Assembly (NCBI RefSeq): GCF_008312835.1
Contig: NZ_VSKS01000015.1
Location: 62,001-126,000 of the forward strand
From: Streptomyces marokkonensis
Lineage (GTDB): Bacteria; Actinomycetota; Actinomycetes; Streptomycetales; Streptomycetaceae
Direction: 5' to 3'
Length of the DNA: 64,000 nt
Shown here: positions 17,164 to 27,000 of the stretch, one piece after another
Layout: each line of letters opens with the position of its first letter
Numbering within the stretch: position 1 is the first letter of the stretch
The notes under the pieces: generated by a model
The model's input: the letters and a program-made list of their open reading frames with translations, nothing else
What the model was told of the DNA's origin: nothing
Database searches by the model: none
Position numbers and translations under genes: made by a program

Positions 17164-18219
17164 ATGCTCCTGTCCGACCTGTACATCGCCGGCCTCGGTG
17201 CCCACATTCCCGAGCGGGTCACCACGAAGGAGGCCGTCGCAGCCGGGTGGTACGACGCGGAGGACGCTCAGGCCCTGGGCTGGACGTCGGTGGCCGTCGC
17301 GGGTGACGTGCCCGCACCGGACCTGGCGATCGAGGCGGCGCACCGGGCGCTGGAGGGATCGGACCACACCCGTGCCGACATCGACCTGCTGATACACGTG
17401 TCGTGCAACCACCAGGGCCCCGACATGTGGTCGCCGCAGCATTACGTGCTGCGCCACACCGTGGGCGGGACCATCCCCGCCGTGGAGGTCCGCCAGGGCT
17501 GCAACGGCTTCCTCGCCGCGATGGAACTCGCGGGCGCTCATCTCGCCGCGGCGACGGACCGTACTGCCGCGCTCATCACCTCGGCCGACAACTGGGGGGA
17601 CCCCCTGGTCGACCGGTGGCGGGCCACCCCCGGCGGACTGTTCGGTGACGCGGCGACCGCGTGCGTGCTGTCCCGGCGCGGCGGGTTCGCGCGTCTGGTC
17701 AACGTCCGCGCGGTGTCGTTGCCGGAGCTGGAAGAGCTCAACCGGGGCGGGGAGCCGCTCTTTCCTCCGGGCTGCACCACGGGCGTCCGGGTCGACCTCC
17801 GGGAACGCGCGGCCACCTACAAGGGCACCCAGGACCTCGTGAGCGCCGGGAGCCTGATGGGTGAGACGCAGCGCGCCCTGATCCGGGAAACCCTGGACGA
17901 AGCGGGGCTGACCCCGGACGACATCACCCGCGTCGCCCATCAGTTCGTCGGAGACCTCACCGTGCTCCACCGGCTGCTGGAACCGTTCGGCGAGAACGCC
18001 GGGGTGTCCAAGGGCGTGTGGGACTTCGGGCGTTCGGTGGGGCACACCGGCGCCAGCGACCAGACCAGCGCCCTGCACCACCTCGTGTCGAGCGGACAGC
18101 TGCGGCCCGGTGACCGCGTCATGCTGCTGGGCGCCGGCGCGGGAATCTCCTTCTCCTGCGCCGTGGTGGAGATGCTGGACGTCCCCGGGTGGGCGGCGAC
18201 GGCGGACGCGACGGCATGA
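17164..18219 (+). CDS. KAS III-like acyltransferase (CerJ/DpsC type)
   Basis: 351 residues with the thiolase fold of FabH relatives. The nucleophile is Cys113 in VRQGCNGFL. The C-terminal motif reads FGRSVGHTGASDQ, giving His294 and Asp299, rather than the Asn of condensing FabH; a further His259 is in RVAHQF. A Cys-His-Asp set in an HxGxxD spacing is seen in family members that transfer acyl groups to alcohols, amines or sugars in tailoring. So O- or N-acylation of the polyketide is as likely as a priming condensation. It lies 17 bp after the YczE-like gene and overlaps the thioesterase gene (ATGA). Confidence 0.82.
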   Translation: MLLSDLYIAGLGAHIPERVTTKEAVAAGWYDAEDAQALGWTSVAVAGDVPAPDLAIEAAHRALEGSDHTRADIDLLIHVSCNHQGPDMWSPQHYVLRHTVGGTIPAVEVRQGCNGFLAAMELAGAHLAAATDRTAALITSADNWGDPLVDRWRATPGGLFGDAATACVLSRRGGFARLVNVRAVSLPELEELNRGGEPLFPPGCTTGVRVDLRERAATYKGTQDLVSAGSLMGETQRALIRETLDEAGLTPDDITRVAHQFVGDLTVLHRLLEPFGENAGVSKGVWDFGRSVGHTGASDQTSALHHLVSSGQLRPGDRVMLLGAGAGISFSCAVVEMLDVPGWAATADATA

Positions 18220-19022
18220 CCGTCGTCACCGGTGATGCCCGTACCGCCGGCCCCGCCCGGCCGGTGGACCGGTGGATCCTGCGCATGCGGGACGCCGCCG
18301 CCCGGCCCGAGCCGATGCTGCGGCTGGTGTGCGCTCCCTACGCGGGAGGCGGCGCGGCCGTCTATCACGGCTGGGCGGAGCGCCTGCCGGCCGTGATCGA
18401 GCCCTGGGCGGTCCGCATGCCCGGCCGTGACGCCCGGCTGCACGAACCACCGCGGACCGACCTGGTGGCGACAGCACGGGAACTGGCCGACGCTCTCGCC
18501 CCCGCGCTCACGGAGCCCTACGCGTTCTTCGGTCACAGTCTCGGCGCGTTCCTGGCCTTCGAGACGGTGCGCGCCCTGCGGGAGCGGGGCGTGCGGGAGC
18601 CGGTCCTGCTGGCCGTGTCGGCACGCAATCCGCCGCAGCAGCGCACGTATCAGGGGGCCGTCCACCTCCTGCCGGACGACGAGTACATCGAGGTGCTGGA
18701 CCGGCGGTACGGGGCGATCCCCCCGATGCTGCGCGAGGACGCGCAGATGCGCGCCCTGTACCTGCCCATCCTGCGCGCGGACACGACCATGCTGGAGCGG
18801 TATCCCTATGCGCCGGGGCGCCCTCTGGGGTGTCCCGTGCTCGCCTACGGCGGCATCGAGGACGCCGAGACGTCGGCGGCGACGCTGGGCGCCTGGGCGG
18901 ACGTGACGAGTGCCGGATGCACCACCGCGCTCCTGCCGGGCGGCCACTTCTTCCTGGGGCCTTCCCGGGACCGTCTTCTGGCTCATCTGGCGGACGAGTT
19001 GCTGAGGGCGCTGGTGCCGTGA
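18216..19022 (+). CDS. Type II thioesterase
   Basis: A 268-residue alpha/beta hydrolase of the RifR/GrsT type. CAPYAGGGAAVYHGW marks the N-terminus, the nucleophile is Ser108 in FGHSLGAF, and the base is His244 in PGGHFFLG. It removes mis-primed or stalled acyl groups from carrier proteins of the PKS. The ATG overlaps the KAS III-like stop, so the two are co-translated. It converges with the methyltransferase gene only 12 bp away, over an imperfect hairpin that may terminate both. Confidence 0.92.
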   Translation: MTVVTGDARTAGPARPVDRWILRMRDAAARPEPMLRLVCAPYAGGGAAVYHGWAERLPAVIEPWAVRMPGRDARLHEPPRTDLVATARELADALAPALTEPYAFFGHSLGAFLAFETVRALRERGVREPVLLAVSARNPPQQRTYQGAVHLLPDDEYIEVLDRRYGAIPPMLREDAQMRALYLPILRADTTMLERYPYAPGRPLGCPVLAYGGIEDAETSAATLGAWADVTSAGCTTALLPGGHFFLGPSRDRLLAHLADELLRALVP

Positions 19023-19034
19023 GCACGGTGCCGG

Positions 19035-19847
19035 TCAGCGCCGGCGTGCCGTGATGAGGACGTAGCCGAGACCGGGAGTATGAAAGATGTCGCCCTCCGG
19101 GCCGAGCAAGGCCTCCACCGCCTCCTCGCCGACGATGTCCACCCACTCGGAGCGGTTCCTCCGCATCATCGAGCGCAGTCTGCGCCTCACGGGCTCGGGG
19201 ACGCGGATGTGCGGGGTGACGTCCGTGAGGTCGAGGACCTCGAAGCCCCCGTCGGCGAGCAGCGGCGCGTAGGCGTCGAGCGGCACGGCCGTGACCAGGG
19301 GACGGGGGGCGGACCAGTCACGGCCCGGCTCGTGGAACATGTCGGCGATGGCCAGGCGGGCGCCCGGCCGCAGGACACGCGCGGCCTCGCGCAGGGCCCG
19401 TGGCTTGTCCGGGATGTGGATGAGCGACTCGAAGAACCAGCCGGCGTCGAACGAGGCGTCCGGGTAGGGCAGGTACTGGGCGTCGGCCCGCTCGAAGCGG
19501 ACCCGGTCGGCGAGGCGGACGGCACGGGCACGGACACTGGCGTGCTCGATCTGACGGCGGCTGACGGAGACACCGAGGACCTCGACCGTGTGGCCGCTCG
19601 CCAGATGGAACGCCGGCTGCCCGGTGCCGCACCCGATGTCGAGCACGCGCTGACCGGTCCGCGGCGCGAGGCGTTCGACCATGAGTGCCGTCAGATGCTC
19701 CGTGGCGGCCTGGAACGTGGAGGTGTCCCGTGCGTCCGTCCAGTAACCGAAGTGCAGGTTGCCGTCGCAGACGTGGGCGGGCAACTCGCTGAGGGAGTCG
19801 TACAGTCCCGCGACTGCTTCCGCAGGGGACCGGTGCGGTGAGGTCAT
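19035..19847 (-). CDS. SAM-dependent methyltransferase, macrolide O-methyltransferase-like
   Basis: 270 residues. The class I SAM-binding motif VLDIGCGTGQPAFHLA is followed by VLGVSVSRRQIEHA and RFERADAQYLPYPDASFDAGWFFESLIHI, the wording of the EryG/TylE/rifamycin-27-O-methyltransferase group. It therefore probably methylates a hydroxyl on the finished or nascent polyketide. An upstream NLHFGYW motif is usual there. The ATG has AGAGG before it; a GTG one codon earlier is possible. It is the last gene of the minus-strand biosynthetic run, 75 bp after the monooxygenase. Confidence 0.85.
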   Translation of the reverse strand: MTSPHRSPAEAVAGLYDSLSELPAHVCDGNLHFGYWTDARDTSTFQAATEHLTALMVERLAPRTGQRVLDIGCGTGQPAFHLASGHTVEVLGVSVSRRQIEHASVRARAVRLADRVRFERADAQYLPYPDASFDAGWFFESLIHIPDKPRALREAARVLRPGARLAIADMFHEPGRDWSAPRPLVTAVPLDAYAPLLADGGFEVLDLTDVTPHIRVPEPVRRRLRSMMRRNRSEWVDIVGEEAVEALLGPEGDIFHTPGLGYVLITARRR

Positions 19848-19922
19848 CACGTACCTCTTGTCTCACATGTAGGTGTGCGATGCGGCCGGATGACAGGTGT
19901 CCCGCGGCACCGCACGGTGCCG

Positions 19923-21029
19923 TCAGGTCGTGTAGTACCAGCTCATCGGTTCCGCGCCGGACCGGGCGGGGACGGTCGGGGCATCCTGGCGCGGGGCGGG
20001 GGCGGCGCAGCGGCGACGCAGGGCGTCGAGGGCCGGCAGCGCCCGCGTCACGGTGTCGAAGGGCAGGCCGAAGTCGATGAGGCAGGCGACCTCGTCGACC
20101 CCCGCGGCGCGCAGTCGCTCCACGGTGGCGGCGCACTTGTCCTCGGTGCCCAGCAGGGAGCGGCGGCTGTAGTAGTCCTCGGCCATGAGTTCGGCGAGCC
20201 GGTCCTGCTCCGCGGCGTCGGTACCGCGGGACTGCCCGCCGGCCTTGTCGTCGTTGCGCTTCTGGGTCATGAAGGAGGCGAGGTAGCGCTTCACCGGCTC
20301 GCGTACCAGTTCCCGGACACGCTGCTCATCGTCACCGACATAGGTGTGCATGCCCACCGTGACCGTGCCGGCCGCCGGATCGTGGCCCGCTCGTTCCCGG
20401 GCGGCACGGTACCGGCCGATGTCCTCCTCCAGCTTCTCCCAGCTGGTGAGCAGGGAGAGGACGTTGAGTCCGCGTTCACCCGCCTCCACCCACGTCCCCG
20501 GGTTGGAGGTGTGCACCAGCCACATCGGCAGTTCCGGCTGACAGGGACGGGGATAGGTCCGTACGTCCAGCGCCCGCCCGCCCGGGCCGGGAAAGGTACG
20601 GGTCTCCCCGCGCCAGAGCGCGGCCACCGTGTCCACATGGTCCAGGGTGTACTGCCGGCGGCCGTCGTAGTGGTCGGGGTAGAACACGAAGTCGCCCTGG
20701 TGCCAGCCGGTGGCGAGGCAGACGCCCGTACGGCCCTGCGACAACTGGTCCACGAGGGACCACTCCTCCACGACACGCACGGGGTGGTGGTGGGGCAGCA
20801 CCACACTGCCGGCGCGGATGTGCAGGTTCTCCGTCGCCACCGCCAGTCCCGCGGACAGGACTGCGGGGTTGGGAAAGCTGCCGCCGAACTCCTGGAAGTG
20901 GCGTTCGGGGGTCCAGATGGCGGTGAAGCCGTGGCGGTCGATGAAGCGGGCGACGTCCAGGATGAAGCGGTAGCGGGCGCCGAAGTCGTTGCGGTCGTTG
21001 GCGGAGAAGAAGTACACGCTGAAGTCCAT
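19923..21029 (-). CDS. Luciferase-like FMN-dependent monooxygenase (MupA-like family)
   Basis: 368 residues with the bacterial-luciferase TIM-barrel text: FSVYFFSANDRNDFGARYRFILDVARF, FTAIWTPERHFQEFGGSFPNP, SVVLPHHHPVRVVEEWSLVD, GVCLATGWHQGDFVFYP. This is the natural-product subgroup that includes MupA of mupirocin biosynthesis and integrated monooxygenase domains of trans-AT PKSs. It would insert one oxygen (hydroxylation, epoxidation or Baeyer-Villiger type) using reduced FMN; site unknown. The ATG chosen has AGGAG from the PKS3 stop region; a GTG overlapping the PKS3 stop is the alternative. Clearly translated as part of the PKS run. Confidence 0.87.
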   Translation of the reverse strand: MDFSVYFFSANDRNDFGARYRFILDVARFIDRHGFTAIWTPERHFQEFGGSFPNPAVLSAGLAVATENLHIRAGSVVLPHHHPVRVVEEWSLVDQLSQGRTGVCLATGWHQGDFVFYPDHYDGRRQYTLDHVDTVAALWRGETRTFPGPGGRALDVRTYPRPCQPELPMWLVHTSNPGTWVEAGERGLNVLSLLTSWEKLEEDIGRYRAARERAGHDPAAGTVTVGMHTYVGDDEQRVRELVREPVKRYLASFMTQKRNDDKAGGQSRGTDAAEQDRLAELMAEDYYSRRSLLGTEDKCAATVERLRAAGVDEVACLIDFGLPFDTVTRALPALDALRRRCAAPAPRQDAPTVPARSGAEPMSWYYTT

Positions 21030-21037
21030 CAGGCTCC

Positions 21038-24000
21038 TCACCTGGTCCCGTCGGGGCCCGCCGGGTTGAGCGAGGCGGGGAACAGGCTGGTCGGGTACGT
21101 CCGGGGGGTCAGCACCGGGGACAGCATGCGGGCGATGCGGGCGAGGTTCTCGTCGTGGGCGATGGTGTGGTGGTCGGCGTGCATCTCGTGGACGGTGATG
21201 CGCGGGCCGACGTATCCGGCGAGGCCGTTCGACTTGTCGTCGCTGGTGCGCGGCACCGCCGGCAGGCCGTTGCTGTTGCCGGGGGCGAGGAAGCCCTGGG
21301 TGGCGTGGAAGAGAGTGGTCGGCACGGGGGTGCGCAGGGGAGCCGGCCGATAGGCCTGGAGCAGGTCGCCGTTGTGGAGCATCAGTTCGTGGCGGACCAG
21401 GATCTGCTGCTTGATCGTTTCCGGATCGGGCCGCGCGGCCGAGCGCTCGTGGATGTGCCCGGCGACGAGGTCCAACTGGCGCTCAAGATCGGAACCGGTG
21501 AGCGACTCCAGGGTGATCTGCTCGGCCACGCCCCAGCGTTGGCACATGGCGTTGCCGAGCATCACCAGGGAGAAGGCCTCCGCCTCGACCTCCGTGACGG
21601 TGCCCCAGTCCACGCTGTCCCAGGCCTCCGTCCCGGGCATGATCGGGTCGATCGCGATCAGGTGAGCCACTTCCTCGCCCGCCAGCTGCAGTTGCCGGGC
21701 CATCTCGTAGGCGAGCACGCCGCCGAAGGAGCAGCCTCCGAGGAGGTACGGCTCGTCCGGGAAGCGGCCGCGCAGTTCGTCGACGTAGTGGGTCGCCATC
21801 TCCTCGACGGAGTCGTAGGTGCGGGGCGCGCGGTCGGCGGCGGCCGCGCCGATCTGCTCCAGGCCGATGACGGGCTTGTGCAGGCCCAGGTGGCGGGAGA
21901 GGTAGATCGCGTAGCTCACTTCGCCGTACAGGTTGTGGGCCCAGACGGACCGCCGGCTGTCGCCGTGCCGGTTGATCGCCACGACCGGGGACGCGTCCCT
22001 CGGGAGGGGCGGGGCCGGTTCGGCCACGGCGGGCGGCGGGCACACCCGGGTGGCGTTCGAGGCCGAGACGAGCTGCCACGGCTCGACGTCGAGCACCACC
22101 ACCTCGGGAGGCGGTGCGATCCAGCGGTGGTACTCCCCGCCGGTGTCCCCGAAGGGCACGGCGCGCACGACGACGGTCCGCTCCGGGCCGCTGAGGGGAC
22201 GCACGACGTGCCCGGCCGCGGCGGCGACCAGTGCGGCGCGCCAGGCGGCGGCACGTGCGAGTCGGGTCCGCAGGCTGCCGGCGTCCATCGGGGCGACCGC
22301 CGCGAGGGAGGCGGTGAGGCGCTCCAGCACCGCGTCAGGGGCCTGTCGGGCGAGGTGCGCTCCGGCCGCGGGAGGCCGGTCGGCTCCCCATACGCCGGCG
22401 AGGGTGCCGGCCACCGCGGCCAGCGACTCGGCCTCGGTCTCGCCCGACGGCCCCTCTCCCTGTCCCGGGGTCTGGACGAGCAGCAGTTCGGTGATCTGCA
22501 GACCGCGGTCCTGCAGCAGGCGCGCGGTCTCGACGGCCACCAGACCCGCGGTCCCGTACCCGGCGAGGCGGCAGGAGCCCTCCGGGTGCGCTGCCGCGAT
22601 CACGTCGGCACAGGCGCGCGCGAGGTGGCCGATGTCGGCGACCGGGGTCCCGCCCTCCCGGAAGCCGGGGGCTTCGACGCCGGTGACCGGGCCGTACTCG
22701 GCGAGGCGGCGGCACAGGTGCATCACCCAGGTGAGTTCTCCCGTGTCACCGAAGAGGCAGTACACCGGGTCTCCCGGGCGGTCTTCCGCCAGGGGCACCA
22801 GCCGGGGGGCCGCGGCGGGTGCCGGCGGCCGGGACGGCTCCGGGTTCCGGACCGGTGCCTCGGCGTCCGTGTCCAGGGTGTCCGGTACCGCGTCGGGCAG
22901 GACGTAGCTCTGGTCCAGGTGGGTGACGAGGCGGTCGACGCTGGGATGCTCGAGGACGGCGGCCATCGGGATGTGATCGCCGTAGCGCTCCTGGACGGTC
23001 TGCATGATCCGCATGGCGCCGATGGAGTCCACTCCGTAACTCGCGAACTCCCGTGCCGGGTCGACGTCCTGCGGCCGGATGCCGATACCGTCGGCCACCG
23101 CTTCGCGGATGTCGCGCCGCAGCGCGGCCAGCCGGTCCGCGGGTCCGGTCGCCGGACGTGCCGGGGCCGCGGACGCCGGGGCGGTCGCGGGGAGGGTGAC
23201 CGGCGCGGGCACGACAGCCGGTTCGGGTGCCGGCGCGGGCACGACAGCCGGTTCGGGTGCCGGCGCGGGCACGGCCTTCCGAGCCGGCGCGACGCGGGGG
23301 GCCGCGGGGGCCTCGGCCGTGCGCGGTGCCGCGGCGGGCGCCGGCGCGGGCGGGAGCCAGTGCTGTTCGGGGGCGAAGGGGTAGGCGGGCAGGGAGACCC
23401 TGGCGCGAGGGGTCCCCGTGTGCAGAGCGGGCCAGTCGATCTCGGCGCCCGCCACCCAGAGCGTGGCCAGCCTCGTGGGGTCACCGGTGGCGGCCCGGCG
23501 AAGCGCCTCGTTCAGGTCGTCGTCGTCGACGGTGCGGCTCCCGGCGTCGCTGCTCGTGGTGAGCCGGGGTGCGTCACCGCCGTCGAGGTGGGTACGCAGG
23601 GCCTCGGCCGCGTGGGCGAGCGTGGGGGCGGTGATCGCGAGGCGTGCGGGGAGAGGACTGCGGCCCACCTGCAGCGTGTAGGCGACATCGGCCGGCGACA
23701 CCGTGTGCAGCCGCCCGTCGCGCTCCCAGAGCTCCAGGCGTTCCAGCAGCCCGCGGGCCGCCGCGCGCAGGCGGTCGTCGTCGCGGGCGCTGAGAACGAA
23801 CAGCTGCTCGCCCTCCGTGGTCCCGGGGGCCGCCGGGCGGGGCGCGGGTGCCTCCTCGACGACCAGGTGCGCGTTCATGCCGCCGAACCCGAACGAGCTG
23901 ACCCCGGCGCGCCGGGGCAGCCGGTCGCCGGTGACGCGGTCGGTGAACGGGGTCCAGGGGCGGGCGGAGGTGACCAGGTGGAAGGGCGAATCGGCCAGCC

Positions 24001-27000
24001 GTATCAACGGATTGACGCGTTCGACGTGGAGGGTGGGCGGCAGCATGCCGTGGCACAGGGAGAGGAGGACCTTGAACAGGCCGGCCATGCCCGCCGCGGT
24101 CTCCAGATGGCCGATGTTGGTCTTCACACTGCCCAGGCCGCAGTACTGCAGCGGCGCCGGTTCCCGCGCCGGTGCGGCGTCTCCACGGCGTTCAAAGGCC
24201 GTGCGCAGCCCGGTCACTTCGATGGGGTCGCCCAGCGCGGTCCCCGTGCCGTGCGCCTCCACGTAGCCGATCGTCTCCGGCCGTGCTCCCGCTCGCCGCT
24301 GCGCCCGGGAGATCACCTCGGCCTGGGCGGCCGGATTGGGGGCGGTGAGCGAGGCGGCGCGCCCGCCGTGATTCGTCGCCGAGCCCGTGATGACGCCGTG
24401 CACGTGGTCACCGTCCGCGAGGGCCCTGCTCAGGGGCTTGAGCAGGACGGCGCCCACCCCCTCGCCGCGCACGTAGCCGTCGGCACGGTGGTCGAAGGTC
24501 TTGCAGCGGCCGTCCGGGGCCAGCATGCCCGACCGTCCGAACGCCTCGAACGCGGTCGGCGCCACGATGACGTTCACGCCGCCCGCGATGGCCAGGGCGC
24601 ACTCGCCGGTCTGGATGGCCCGTACGGCCCGGTGCACGGCGACCAGGGCACTGGAACAGGCGGTGTCCACCGGTTCGCTGGGACCGCGCAGGTCGAGCAG
24701 GAAGGAGACCCGGTTGGCCAGCACGCTGTGGTCGTTGCCGGTCATCAGCTGACCGTCCACGTCCACGCCGCGTTCCCTGGCCAGTTCGCCGTACTCGGAG
24801 GAGGCCACACCCACGAAGACGCCGCAGGCGGTGCCGGAGAGCGCGGCGGGGTCGTAACCCGCCTCCTCGACCGCCGACCACACGGTTTGCAGGAAGAGCC
24901 GGTGCTGCGGGTCCATGACGCGCGCCTCGCGCGGAGTGATCTGGAAGAACCCGGCGTCGAAGCGGTCCACACCGTCCAGGAAGCCGCCGCGGACCGGGGC
25001 GGTGCCCGGGACGTCGGCGAACCGTCCGGGCGGTGCCTCGGAGACCAGGTCACGGCCCTGGACGAGGTTGTTCCAGAAGGTGTCCAGGTCCGGTGAGCCG
25101 GGGAACGCTCCCGACATGCCGACGACGGCGACCGGTTCGTCGTCCGCGGCGTGCGACCGTGCGCCGGGAGGGAGTGCCGGGGCGGGTTCCGCCGGCACGT
25201 GGAGGGACGGCACGTCGAGGGACGGCACGTCCCCCGGGGCACCGGACGCGGCATCGGGCGCGGCCGGGCCTGCGGCGGCACGCGGAGCGAGGGGCGCCGG
25301 TGCGGGGGCGGCCGCCCGGTCCGTGGTCGCGGCGACCAGGTACTCGACCACTGCGGCCATGTCCCGGCAGCCGTACAGGACATCGGGGGTGAGGTCGGCC
25401 CCGGTGGCGGTCGAGAGCCGGTCGGCGAGCTGCACCATGGTCACCGAGTCGAGCCCGAAGTCGCTGAGGTGGTCGGCGGGATCGATGTCCCCGGGGGTCA
25501 CCCCCACCAGTGCGCAGATGGCGTCGGTGACGGTCTGCCGGATCGCGTGAACGGCGCTGGACGCGCCCCCCGCGCTGTCGGCCGGTGCGTGCGTGGACGT
25601 CACGGAGGGCTCCTCGGAAGAGATGGGGCCGGCGGCGGGCGGACCGGATGCGGCGGCTGCGGGCCGAGCGACTGCGGGCCCGCGGACGGGGACGTCCGCG
25701 GAGCCGGCGGCACTCTCGGTGTGGTCGGGAGCGGGCGCGGAAGGGATCCAGTAGCGGCCCCCGGCGAAGGGGTAGTGCGGCAGCGAGACGACACGCGCCC
25801 CGGGCTCGCGCTGCCCGGGGAGGTCCGGTGCGCCGCCGCCCGCCCACTCCTCGGCCTGTTCCCACAGGTCCGCCTCGTGCGGCGGCGGGACCGGCCGGGC
25901 ACTGCCGCGGCCGGCACCGTCCTGCCGACCGGTCACCAGCCGGTCGTGCGGGCGTTGTCCGGCGTAGGCGTCGAGTACCGCGACGATGTCGGCGAGGCTG
26001 GTCACGACGGCGCCCAGACGCGCCGGCAGCGGTTCGCGTCCCACGCGCAGGGTGTGGGTCACGTCCACGGGACTCAGGGCTGCTCCGGGGCCGCGGAGGA
26101 AGGCGGCGAGCCGTCCCGCGTAGGTGCGCAGGACGTCGGGGCGGCGCGCCGACAGCGTCAGCAGCAACGGCCCGTTCCGGCCGGTACCGCTCGCGGGGAC
26201 GGCCCGCGGTGCCTCTTCGACGATCACATGGGCGTTGGCTCCGCCCGCGCCGAAGGAGCTGACGGCGGCCCGGCGGGGCCCGCCGGCCGGAGGTTCGGGC
26301 CAGGGTGTGGGTTCGCGCGGCACCAGGAAGCCTCCCGCGGTGGCCGGCCCGTCCGTGCCGAGTGTCGGCGCGAGGGTGCGGTGGCGCAGTTGGAGGATCA
26401 CCTTGGTCAACTGGACGGCGCCGGAGGCGGCTTCGAGGTGCCCGGTGTTGGGCTTCACCGATCCGATCAGCAGCCGGTGCCCGTCGTCGCGCACGTCGTA
26501 CGCCTCGCGCAGTGCGCTCAGTTCGACGGGGTCGCCGACGGGTGAGCCGGTGGCCTGGGCCTCCACGTACTGCACGGTCCGGGCGTCGGCCCCGGCCGCT
26601 TCGAGGGCCTGGGCGATCAGCTCCACCTGGGCCTCGGCGCGGGGCACGGCGTACGCCTCGGTCGGTCCGTCGGCGTTGACGGCCGTGCCGAGGATGCAGG
26701 CGTGCACGCGGTCGCCGTCGCGCAGGGCGTCGGACAGGCGCTTGAGGACCAGCGCGCCGACGCCCTCACCGGTGACGATGCCGTCGGCGGCCGTGTCGAA
26801 CACCCGGGGTGTGCCGTGCGGTGACAGCATCCGGGCGGCGGCCAGGTCGGTGTGGTGGCTGGGGTGGAGGATGACGTTGACCCCTCCGGCGACCGCCGTG
26901 CCGCACTCTCCGGAGCGCAGGCTCCGCACGGCGAGATGGACGGCGGTGAGGGTGGAGGAGCACGCGGTGTCCACGGCCATGCTCGGTCCGGTCAGGCCGA

